Shown here piece by piece: positions 22,359 through 29,424 of a DNA stretch of 48,133 nt. A program made the position numbers and the translations under genes. The notes beneath the pieces were generated by a model, which was given only the letters and a program-made list of their open reading frames with translations, had not been told where the DNA came from and made no database searches. The stretch is taken from contig CABQLK010000011.1 of NCBI GenBank assembly GCA_902465015.1, positions 1 to 48,133 on the forward strand. The letters run 5' to 3'. Each line of letters opens with the position of its first letter. The stretch's first letter is position 1. The stretch comes from an uncultured Collinsella sp. GTDB taxonomy: Bacteria > Actinomycetota > Coriobacteriia > Coriobacteriales > Coriobacteriaceae.

Positions 22359-23777
22359 TTAGAAGATCCGGCGCAGGTCTCCGCGGTTGAGTGCTTCGTC
22401 GAAGAGGCGCTTGAACACCACGCTGCCGTGCAGGCCGTCGTGCTCGAACTCGTTGGTTACCCAGGCATGCGAGTTGCCCACGCGGCTGAGCGTGTCGAGC
22501 TGCAGGTCCGAATCCACGTACATGTCGTCGAAATACACCGCGGCCTGGAGCGGCACTTCGTTGCAGGCCAGGCGCTGCGGGTCGTAGATCTTGTCCCAGC
22601 TTGTGTCTTCCATCAGCAGGTCCATGGCGGGCTTGAAGGGCTTGAGCTCGGGCATCTGCTCGAACATCCACGGGAACATGGCCTCGCCGGTAAACATGAG
22701 CGGGCGCGCGAGGGTGTCGAACTCGGTGCGGTGAGCCTTCTCTTCAGCCGCGGCCCAGCCAATGGGCATAGTGTCACCGTCGGCGTATATGAACTCCTGC
22801 AGCGTCCAGTACAGCGGATTCGTGCGCGTGTTGGTGCGCTCGAAGGCGCGCATCAAAAAGCTGTCAGATACCGAGGCGTTGCAGGTCAGCGTGCCGTCGC
22901 CATCAACAAAAGCGTGATCGATAATCCAATGCATGCGTTCAAAGCTCGGCTTCATGCCAAAGTCGCTGCCCATGAGCTGTAGGCGCTCGACCGTCATCGG
23001 CGAGCCGTCGGGCAGCACGGGCTTCTGTGCCTCGAGCGCATCGGCCAGGGCTGCCACGCGCTCGACGTCGGCGGGGTAGCGGTCGTAATACTGCTGCGTC
23101 TTGGCGGCCATGCGCGGGAAGGTGTGCGCGTAGACCTCGCTGGCGCTCGCCGGCACGTGGGGGATGCCGCCGCAGGTAAAGCTCGCCGCCACGCCCTCGG
23201 GGAAGAGCGACAGATAGCTCAGCGTCAAAAAGCCGCCGTAGCTCTGGCCGAGCGTGACCCACGGCTTGCCGCCAAAGCCCACCAGGCGCAAGTACTCAAA
23301 ATCGCGCACGATGGAGCTGGCGAGGTGGCGCTTGAGGAAGTCCGCCTGCGAGCGGGCCGCATTGGCGCCTGCTGCCTCGGCGCGATCGCCCAAGGCGGCA
23401 ATCGTGCGCCCGTCCACGCAGCTACTGCGTCCGGTGCCGCGCTGGTCGGGAAGGACCACGCGGAAGTGCTTGACGGCCTCCTCGATCCAGCCGTCGCTTG
23501 TGGGCGACAGCGGACGCGGGCTCTCGCCGCCGGGGCCGCCCTGCAAAAACAGGAGCAGCGGCAGATCGTCGTTGATGCGGTCGGGCGCGCAAACCACGCG
23601 GTAGAAGAGCTTGATGCTCTCGGGCGCGCCGGCGATGGGTGCCGGCATAGCGCCGCGGCGTATGGTGCTGCCGACGGCCAGGAGCATCGGCTCCAGGCCG
23701 CGCCAGTCAAGGGGGACGTCGATGCTGTGGTCCTCGACGTAAAGGCCGGGGACGTGGTACGAAGTGATGAGGGCCAT
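22359..23777 (-). CDS. Alpha/beta hydrolase, proline iminopeptidase-like (S33)
   Basis: A 472-residue alpha/beta-hydrolase resembling prolyl aminopeptidases and tricorn-interacting factor F1. LLLFLQGGPGGESPRP (about 91-106) is the oxyanion-hole region of S33 peptidases. DQRGTGRS is a family motif, and LGQSYGGFLTLSYL carries the nucleophilic Ser (GQSYGG). The Asp lies in the cap/C-terminal part and the His probably in EFEHDGLHGS near the end. Such enzymes release N-terminal proline from peptides, so a location between proB and proA may be meaningful, but the strand is opposite. ATG 23777 has GGAAGA upstream; no signal peptide, so cytosolic. It is divergent from proA with a 112-nt gap. Confidence 0.88.
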   Translation of the reverse strand: MALITSYHVPGLYVEDHSIDVPLDWRGLEPMLLAVGSTIRRGAMPAPIAGAPESIKLFYRVVCAPDRINDDLPLLLFLQGGPGGESPRPLSPTSDGWIEEAVKHFRVVLPDQRGTGRSSCVDGRTIAALGDRAEAAGANAARSQADFLKRHLASSIVRDFEYLRLVGFGGKPWVTLGQSYGGFLTLSYLSLFPEGVAASFTCGGIPHVPASASEVYAHTFPRMAAKTQQYYDRYPADVERVAALADALEAQKPVLPDGSPMTVERLQLMGSDFGMKPSFERMHWIIDHAFVDGDGTLTCNASVSDSFLMRAFERTNTRTNPLYWTLQEFIYADGDTMPIGWAAAEEKAHRTEFDTLARPLMFTGEAMFPWMFEQMPELKPFKPAMDLLMEDTSWDKIYDPQRLACNEVPLQAAVYFDDMYVDSDLQLDTLSRVGNSHAWVTNEFEHDGLHGSVVFKRLFDEALNRGDLRRIF

Positions 23778-23889
23778 GTGAGTCTTCCGTTCGTTGCGGT
23801 GTTTCGGGTTGACCAATTCTACCGCCGCGGGCGAGGCCATGCGCAAATCGGCTACCATGGTTGCAAACTTCTAGGAGAAAGGGCCGCCC

Positions 23890-25176
23890 ATGTCGGTCGA
23901 TATAGCCACGTATGTCCACGATCTTGCCATTGCCGCCAAGGCAGCGTCGGCCTCGCTTGCCACGGCGAGCGATGAGCGGCGCCAGGAGGCCGTGCGCGCC
24001 ATGGCCGCAGCACTGCGCAACGGTGTCGACTCCATCGTCGCCGCCAACGAGCTCGATATGTCCGCTGCGCGCGATGCGGGCACCTCAGCGGGGCTCCTCG
24101 ATCGCCTGCTGCTGACGCCCGAGCGCGTCGAGGGCATGGCCGCCGGCCTGGAAAAGCTCGCCGAGCTGCCCGATCCCGTCGGCCGCGTGCTCGACCACCG
24201 CGTGCTTGCAAGCGGCGTGGACCTGACCCGTGTGAGCGTGCCGCTGGGCCTGGTCGCTATGGTCTACGAGGCGCGCCCCAACGTGACGGCCGACGCCGCG
24301 GGCATCTGCATCCGCACCGGCAACGCCTGCATTCTGCGCGGCGGCTCGCTGGCTTATCACTCGTGTGCCATGATCGCCGAGCTGCTGGCCGATGCGCTCG
24401 AGACCAAGGGTTTCCCGCGCGAGGCCGTGTCGATGATCGAGTCCACCGACCGCGAGGCCACTGGCGAGCTCATGAAGCTCCGCGGCGTTGTCGACGTACT
24501 CATTCCGCGCGGCGGTGCAGGCCTGATCCAGCGCTGCGTGCGCGAGTCGCTTGTGCCGGTGATCGAGACGGGCACGGGCAACTGCCACATCTACGTGCAT
24601 GAATCCGCCGACTTTGATAAGGCGCTCAACATTATCGTTAATGCCAAGACCCAGCGTGTAGGCGTGTGCAATGCCGCCGAGTCGCTGCTGGTCGACCGTG
24701 CTGTGGCTGATGCGTTTTTGCCTGCGGTCGTTGCCGTGCTGCACGACCACGGCGTGCTCATTCACGGCGACGAGGCCACGTGCGCCGCGTGCGCCGACGC
24801 CGGCTTTGTAGAGGGCGATGACTACGTCGCCGCGACTGAGGAGGACTGGGGTCGCGAGTACCTGGCGCTCGAGATGAGCGTGAAGGTCGTGGCAAACGAG
24901 GACGAGGCCATCGCACACATCAACCGCTACGGCACGATGCACTCCGAGGCCATCGTTGCCGAGGACACGGATGCTTGCGAGCGCTTCCTGGATGCGGTCG
25001 ATGCCTCGGCCGTGTACGCCAACGCCAGCACGCGCTTCACCGACGGCGGCGAGTTTGGCCTGGGCGCCGAGATCGGTATCTCGACCCAAAAGCTCCACGC
25101 CCGCGGCCCCTTTGCCGCCGAGGCTCTCACCACCTACAAATACAAGCTCCGCGGCACCGGCCAGGTCCGCCCCTAA
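23890..25176 (+). CDS. proA: Gamma-glutamyl phosphate reductase
   Basis: NADPH-dependent reduction of glutamyl-5-phosphate to glutamate-5-semialdehyde, the second step of proline synthesis; it usually works with ProB because the intermediate is labile. The 428-residue protein has VPLGLVAMVYEARPNVT (about 118-134), the cofactor region GGSLAYHS, and the catalytic Cys in TQRVGVCNAAES. ALTTYKYKLRGTGQ is the usual C-terminus. ATG 23890 follows GGAGAAAGGG. It is separated from proB by an oppositely oriented hydrolase and ends at a dispersed hairpin shared with the convergent HD gene. Confidence 0.97.
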   Translation: MSVDIATYVHDLAIAAKAASASLATASDERRQEAVRAMAAALRNGVDSIVAANELDMSAARDAGTSAGLLDRLLLTPERVEGMAAGLEKLAELPDPVGRVLDHRVLASGVDLTRVSVPLGLVAMVYEARPNVTADAAGICIRTGNACILRGGSLAYHSCAMIAELLADALETKGFPREAVSMIESTDREATGELMKLRGVVDVLIPRGGAGLIQRCVRESLVPVIETGTGNCHIYVHESADFDKALNIIVNAKTQRVGVCNAAESLLVDRAVADAFLPAVVAVLHDHGVLIHGDEATCAACADAGFVEGDDYVAATEEDWGREYLALEMSVKVVANEDEAIAHINRYGTMHSEAIVAEDTDACERFLDAVDASAVYANASTRFTDGGEFGLGAEIGISTQKLHARGPFAAEALTTYKYKLRGTGQVRP

Positions 25177-25190
25177 CGCCCGCGCAAAGA

Positions 25191-25229
25191 AAAACCACCA
25201 CAAAGGTGCCTGTCCCCTTTGTGGTGGTT
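25191..25229. terminator. Dispersed hairpin terminator, copy 5 (between convergent genes)
   Basis: CCACCACAAAG (25195-25205), loop GTGCCTGTCCC, CTTTGTGGTGG (25217-25227). It lies 18 nt after the proA stop and 19 nt from the end of the oppositely oriented HD gene, so it could serve both directions. Confidence 0.85.
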
Positions 25230-25246
25230 ATAGGTGGCGTGGGCGG

Positions 25247-25846
25247 TTAGGCCTGGAAGGTATCGCGGTCGGGGGCGAAGGACTGCATAGCCGCGATGGT
25301 GCGGTCAAAGAGCTCGGGGAGCTCCCAGCCCAACATCTCGGCGCCCTGCGAAATCACGTCGCGCGAGCAGCCGGCGGCAAAGCGCTTGTCCTTGAACTTC
25401 TTCTTGAGCGACTTGGTCGTAAAGTCCATAACGCTCTTGCTCGGGCGCATGATGACTGCAGCGCCGATCAGGCCGGTGAGCTCGTCGCAGGCAAACAGGA
25501 TCTTTTCCATCTGCAGCTCGGGTTTGGGCAGCGAGGTGTTGAAGTCGGACGTGTGCGTCTGGATGGCGCGAATGAGCTCGGGAGACGCACCTTCGTCCTC
25601 AAGAATCTCGGCAGCATAGATGGTGTGGTTCATGGGGTCGTCCTCATGCTCCTCCCAATCCAGGTCGTGCAGCAGACCGACGATGCCCCAAAACTCCTCG
25701 TTCTCGGGGTCGAACTCGCGCGCAAAGTAGCGCATAGTGCCCTCGACCGTCTCGCCATGGGTGATGTGGAACGGGTCCTTGTTATGCTCGTTGAGCAGTT
25801 CGAACGCGCGGTCGCGGGTGATTCCGGCGGTAAGCGGCTCTGCCAT
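25247..25846 (-). CDS. HD-domain protein
   Basis: A 199-residue HD-superfamily protein. A His at ITHGET and the central LLHDLDWEE (about 58-66) provide the HD metal ligands; NHTIYAAEIL and IQTHTSD give further His residues. This is the arrangement of small HDIG hydrolases often annotated as phosphohydrolases. The natural substrate is unknown. The C-terminal half is Lys-rich (TTKSLKKKFKDKRFA). ATG 25846 has AAGGAG 7 nt upstream. It follows the CarD-type gene in the same direction but a dispersed hairpin separates them, so they are probably separate transcripts. Confidence 0.88.
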   Translation of the reverse strand: MAEPLTAGITRDRAFELLNEHNKDPFHITHGETVEGTMRYFAREFDPENEEFWGIVGLLHDLDWEEHEDDPMNHTIYAAEILEDEGASPELIRAIQTHTSDFNTSLPKPELQMEKILFACDELTGLIGAAVIMRPSKSVMDFTTKSLKKKFKDKRFAAGCSRDVISQGAEMLGWELPELFDRTIAAMQSFAPDRDTFQA

Positions 25847-25900
25847 AAGAGACTCCTTGTGCTCGTGGGTATCGATGAGAATGAATACTACTTGAACAAG

Positions 25901-25942
25901 AAAACCACCACAAAGGTGCCTGTCCCCTTTGTGGTGGTTTTT
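25901..25942 (-). terminator. Dispersed hairpin terminator, copy 6
   Basis: CCACCACAAAG (25905-25915), loop GTGCCTGTCCC, CTTTGTGGTGG (25927-25937). On the minus strand the stem lies 17 nt after the CarD-family stop and is followed by TTTTCTTG; it would end that transcript. Confidence 0.85.
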
Positions 25943-25954
25943 GGCGCGGATGGG

Positions 25955-26440
25955 TTAGTTGAGGGCGGCTTGGGCTAGGCGGGCTTCGGCGTCCTCCTCG
26001 GTGACGCCCAAGGCCACTGCGAACTCCTCGATGGAGCGGCGCTTGGCTTCCTTGAGTACGCGCATGTAGTAGGAGCTGGGCTTTTTATCAGCTTCCTCGG
26101 CTTGGCGAATGCGGTGCATCATGGTCTTTGCCACACGGACCGTCTCGGGCGCGCCCAGCTTGAGCTGCTGCTTAAAGTGCGTCTCCTCAAGTGAACTGTT
26201 GCGCTCGGTAAAGGTGTCGCACTCCAGCTCGTCGTAGTGGCTCAGCAGGTGCTCGGCATCTTGCTGAGAGATGGCGGCGTGCAAACGGTCGGCCTGCGCC
26301 ACGGGGTACATGAGGATCGTCTGCGCATGTCCCTGCTTGGTCTCGAGCAACAGCATGGGCTGCGGTGTGTCGTCCCTAAAACCGACGACGGTGCAGACTC
26401 CCTGACCCGGATGAATGACGTGTTGACCGATTGAGAACAT
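25955..26440 (-). CDS. CarD/CdnL-family transcriptional regulator
   Basis: A 161-residue protein with an N-terminal CarD Tudor-like RNA polymerase interaction domain: MFSIGQHVIHPGQGVCTVVGF is the usual start (residues 1-21), with the beta-strand segment MLLLETKQGHAQTILMYPV following. A helical C-terminal domain with SSYYMRVLKEAKRR is typical and binds promoter DNA in characterised members, stabilising open complexes. It is expected in the cytosol on RNA polymerase holoenzyme. ATG 26440 has GGAGG 6 nt upstream. A short dyad (ATACG-aattta-CGTAT, 26455-26470) lies just upstream. It is divergent from argS across a 342-bp AT-rich gap. Confidence 0.92.
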   Translation of the reverse strand: MFSIGQHVIHPGQGVCTVVGFRDDTPQPMLLLETKQGHAQTILMYPVAQADRLHAAISQQDAEHLLSHYDELECDTFTERNSSLEETHFKQQLKLGAPETVRVAKTMMHRIRQAEEADKKPSSYYMRVLKEAKRRSIEEFAVALGVTEEDAEARLAQAALN

Positions 26441-26782
26441 GCTACCTCCAACTTATACGAATTTACGTATGTCTAGAATAACACGCTGACGTGCGCAAAT
26501 CCTCACTTTATGCAGGAAAAGCACACAACTCCGATAGGTAAGAGTATTCGATAAAAGACGCAGCTCATTCACACCTTTATGCATTTTCAACGCGTGCATA
26601 ATTTGCAGGCAGACTGGCATCTTTGAGTGACTCTATACAAGCTGTAGTCAATTTTGTGCATATGCAATATCTATTAGCTTTACCCTGCGACAGTAGCTAC
26701 CGCTTGTGATAGAGTGCTACAAACTCTGGCTTTTGCCCTACGAGTGACCAAGAGCTCGGGGGCTTTAACACAAGGAGGACCT
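26441..26782. other. AT-rich divergent control region between carD-like gene and argS
   Basis: A 342-bp gap noticeably richer in A+T than its surroundings. It holds the dyad ATACG-aattta-CGTAT (26455-26470), a possible minus-strand -10 (TATTCT near 26476-26481), and the perfect palindrome TGCATATGCA (26657-26666). I find no ORF, tRNA or clear RNA fold. It probably contains both promoters. Confidence 0.5.
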
Positions 26783-28636
26783 ATGCCCGAGAAGATTGAA
26801 GAGCTGGTACGCGCTGCGCTTGCTGCGGCCCAGGAGGCCGGCGACCTTTCCGCATTTGAACTTGACGATTGCGCCATCGAGCGACCGGCTGACACTTCTC
26901 ATGGCGAGTGGACCTCCACCATGGCCCTGAAGTCCGCCAAGCTGGCTCACTGTGCCCCGCGCAAGATCGCCGAGGCTGTCGTTGCCCACATGCCCGAGGA
27001 CCCCGCGATCGAGAAGGTTGAGATCGCCGGCCCTGGCTTCATCAACTTCTACCTCTCCGTCGCCGTCAAGAATGCCATCTTTGGCGAGGCCCGCGAGAAG
27101 GGCATGGACTTCGCTAAGTCCAACGTCGGTGGTGGCCTGAAGACCCAGGTCGAGTTCGTTTCCGCCAACCCCGTCGGCCCCATGCACATCGGTCACGGCC
27201 GCTGGGCCGCGCTGGGCGATTCGCTCTGCCGCGTCATGGACCACGCCGGTTACGACATCCAGCGTGAGTTCTACATCAACGACCACGGCTCTCAGATGAA
27301 CACCTTCGGCAACTCCATCAGCACGCGCTATATGCAGCTTGCCGACATCATCGCCAAGCAGGGCGTTGATATCGACGAGGCTCACAAGCTGCTGATCGCC
27401 GACCGCGACGCTTTTGTTGCTGACGAGAACGACGAGCACCCCGAGACCCATCCGTATCAGGACAACTTTGCCGAGACTCTGGGCAAGGACTCCTACGGCG
27501 GCGACTACATCATCGACGAGGCTGCCGAGTTCTGGCGCACCGACGGCGATAAGTGGGTCGACGCCGATCCTCAGGAGCGCATGGAGAGCTTCCGCGAGCG
27601 CGGCTACGTAAAGATGGTCGACAACATGCGCGACCTCTGCCACGCCGTCAATTGCGACTTCGATCGTTGGTACTCCGAGCGTTCGCTGTACGTGAAGGAC
27701 ACCGAGGGTGAGACCGCCGGCACCTCCGCCGTTGACCGCGCTTTTGAGAAGCTCGACAAGATGGGCTACCTCTATACCAAGGACGGTGCCCTGTGGTTCC
27801 GCTCCACCGACTTGGGCGATGACAAGGACCGCGTCCTGATCAAGTCCGACGGCGAGTACACCTACTTCGCCTCCGACGTTGCCTATCACTGGGATAAGTT
27901 CCAGCGCGTCGACCATGTCATCGACATCTGGGGCGCCGACCACCACGGCTACATCGAGCGCGTCCGCTGCGTCTGCGACGCTCTGGGTTACCCCGGCAAG
28001 TTTGAGGTTCTGCTGGGCCAGCTCGTCAACCTGCTGCGCAACGGCAAGCCCGTCCGTATGTCCAAGCGCAAGGGCACCATGGTGACCCTGCAGGAGCTCG
28101 TCGACGAGGTTGGCTCCGACGCCGCTCGTTACACGCTCATCTCCAAGAGCTCCAACCAGATGGTCGACTTCGATATCGAGGCTGTTAAGAAGCGCGACAA
28201 CTCCAACCCGGTCTATTACGTGCAGTATGCTCACGCCCGCGTGTGCTCCATCCTGCGCCGTGCCGCTGACGTTACGCCCGAGCAGGCTGACGAGATGGGC
28301 ATGAAGGCCGTTGCCGCCAAGGCCATCGGTGAGAACGTTGATTACTCGCTGCTGACCGACCCGACCGAGCTCGCCCTTTCGCGTAAGCTCAACGAGCTCA
28401 CCGACCTCATCGCCAGCTGCGCTCGCGACCGCGCTCCGTTCCGTCTGACGCACTTTGCCGAGGAGCTTGCCGGCGACTTCCACAGCTTCTACGCTGCCTG
28501 CCAGGTGCTGCCGAGCGAGGGCCGTCCCGTCGACCCCGAGCTTTCGCGTGCCCGTCTGGCCGCTTGCGATGCCGTCCGCGTGACGCTCGCCCTGGTGCTC
28601 ACCCTCGTTGGCGTTTCCGCGCCCGAGCAGATGTAA
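26783..28636 (+). CDS. argS: Arginyl-tRNA synthetase
   Basis: Class I synthetase charging tRNA-Arg, 617 residues. The N-terminal additional domain (about 1-120) is followed by VEFVSANPVGPMHIGHGRWA, carrying the HIGH motif (HIGH at about residues 134-137). The KMSKS-equivalent loop reads RMSKRKGTMV, a normal variant for ArgRS, and the helical anticodon-binding DALR domain runs to the end. ATG 26783 lies after AAGGAGG with 5-nt spacing; the longer in-frame extension upstream has no similarity. It is transcribed alone, ending at a strong terminator. Confidence 0.97.
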   Translation: MPEKIEELVRAALAAAQEAGDLSAFELDDCAIERPADTSHGEWTSTMALKSAKLAHCAPRKIAEAVVAHMPEDPAIEKVEIAGPGFINFYLSVAVKNAIFGEAREKGMDFAKSNVGGGLKTQVEFVSANPVGPMHIGHGRWAALGDSLCRVMDHAGYDIQREFYINDHGSQMNTFGNSISTRYMQLADIIAKQGVDIDEAHKLLIADRDAFVADENDEHPETHPYQDNFAETLGKDSYGGDYIIDEAAEFWRTDGDKWVDADPQERMESFRERGYVKMVDNMRDLCHAVNCDFDRWYSERSLYVKDTEGETAGTSAVDRAFEKLDKMGYLYTKDGALWFRSTDLGDDKDRVLIKSDGEYTYFASDVAYHWDKFQRVDHVIDIWGADHHGYIERVRCVCDALGYPGKFEVLLGQLVNLLRNGKPVRMSKRKGTMVTLQELVDEVGSDAARYTLISKSSNQMVDFDIEAVKKRDNSNPVYYVQYAHARVCSILRRAADVTPEQADEMGMKAVAAKAIGENVDYSLLTDPTELALSRKLNELTDLIASCARDRAPFRLTHFAEELAGDFHSFYAACQVLPSEGRPVDPELSRARLAACDAVRVTLALVLTLVGVSAPEQM

Positions 28637-28683
28637 TCTGCGAGTCATTTGACCGTACAGACTTGGTTTAACTGAGCCTTGAA

Positions 28684-28714
28684 AGCCCGATCTCCCACGG
28701 AGGTCGGGCTTTTT
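28684..28714 (+). terminator. Rho-independent terminator after argS
   Basis: AGCCCGA pairs with TCGGGCT, extended inward by CTCC/GGAG, followed by TTTTG. About 48 nt after the argS stop. Confidence 0.92.
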
Positions 28715-28800
28715 GCGTTTGGTGAGATTATTTGGTTTGCTGGGAAATGCTACCAAATCGCAACTATATCGGTTTACGGGGCTGAATCGCCAACTGGCGA

Positions 28801-29104
28801 GCATGGTGCCAATAGCAAAATTAAACCAGCAGGTAGATGGCTTATTGTTTCTTGAAAATGCAGGATATGGTTGGCTTGCAGCATTCTGGCCCCGTAATCC
28901 GGCGTAGTTTTGAAAATTGTCCCTTGGGGACGGTGGAAAATGGATCATTTTTGTCTCGCGGAGGGGTGGCGCGGACCCGTCCGCCGCGAATCGTGCCCAT
29001 CTCCTACGTTTTGCCGCATACCCCGAACCATGCTGTAAAGTTCAATATTAAAACAGCAGGTAGCGGACTTGCTGTTTTTGATAAAACAAGGGTATGGTCA
29101 GGGG
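28801..29104. repeat. Two diverged copies of a ~73-bp intergenic repeat
   Basis: 28801-28873 and 29029-29104 align along their length, sharing ATTAAA-CAGCAGGTAG, CTT--TGTTT and TATGGT blocks. In the second copy AAACAGCA (29051-29058) pairs with TGCTGTTT (29070-29077) as a terminator-like hairpin; in the first copy the stem is degraded. GTCCCTTGGGGAC (28918-28930) between them belongs to the GGGGAC family. The 710-bp gap between the argS terminator and rho holds this repeat, REP DNA and no convincing ORF. Confidence 0.65.
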
Positions 29105-29203
29105 TCTGGGGGCAAGCGTAGTAGATAGGCGCGTTTCGTGGCGCGGCGAATCCCGACGCCATGGATTTGCTCCCTAGTCGCTCCATTTCGAGGCGCCTTG
29201 GGG

Positions 29204-29250
29204 GAAGAGTGTCCCTTTTGACTAGTCGTTTAAGAACGTCCCCAATGACT
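29204..29250. repeat. REP-like unit nearly identical to 9562-9607
   Basis: Contains AAGAGTGTCCC, the palindrome GACTAGTC, and GTTTAAGAACGTCCCC. From GACTAGTC onward it is identical to the 9.5-kb copy for about 31 bp. It lies directly upstream of the rho promoter. Confidence 0.8.
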
Positions 29251-29253
29251 AAG

Positions 29254-29281
29254 TTGCAGGTGGCGGCGGTTGTGTTACACT
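29254..29281 (+). promoter_or_regulatory. Likely rho promoter
   Basis: TTGCAG (29254-29259), a 16-nt spacer and TACACT (29276-29281) preceded by TGT, an extended -10. The implied leader is about 137 nt and contains CCCTG-N10-CAGGG near 29363-29382. Rho genes are often autoregulated by termination in the leader; that is inference here. Confidence 0.55.
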
Positions 29282-29424
29282 AACGCTGCGTAATTGACGC
29301 AATCATCTCGATACAGATCAATGATGTCCGTCGTTTTGAACGGAACTAGACTGTTTAGCCGCCCTGAAGGTTTATGCAGGGAGCATGTGATCACAGGGCT
29401 TGAAAAGAAAGTTGAGCAAACACT

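Noticed and set aside
26765..28948. 727-codon open frame on the minus strand over argS
   Set aside because: It is antisense to a clear arginyl-tRNA synthetase with HIGH and KMSKS-type motifs; long antisense frames are expected at this GC content.
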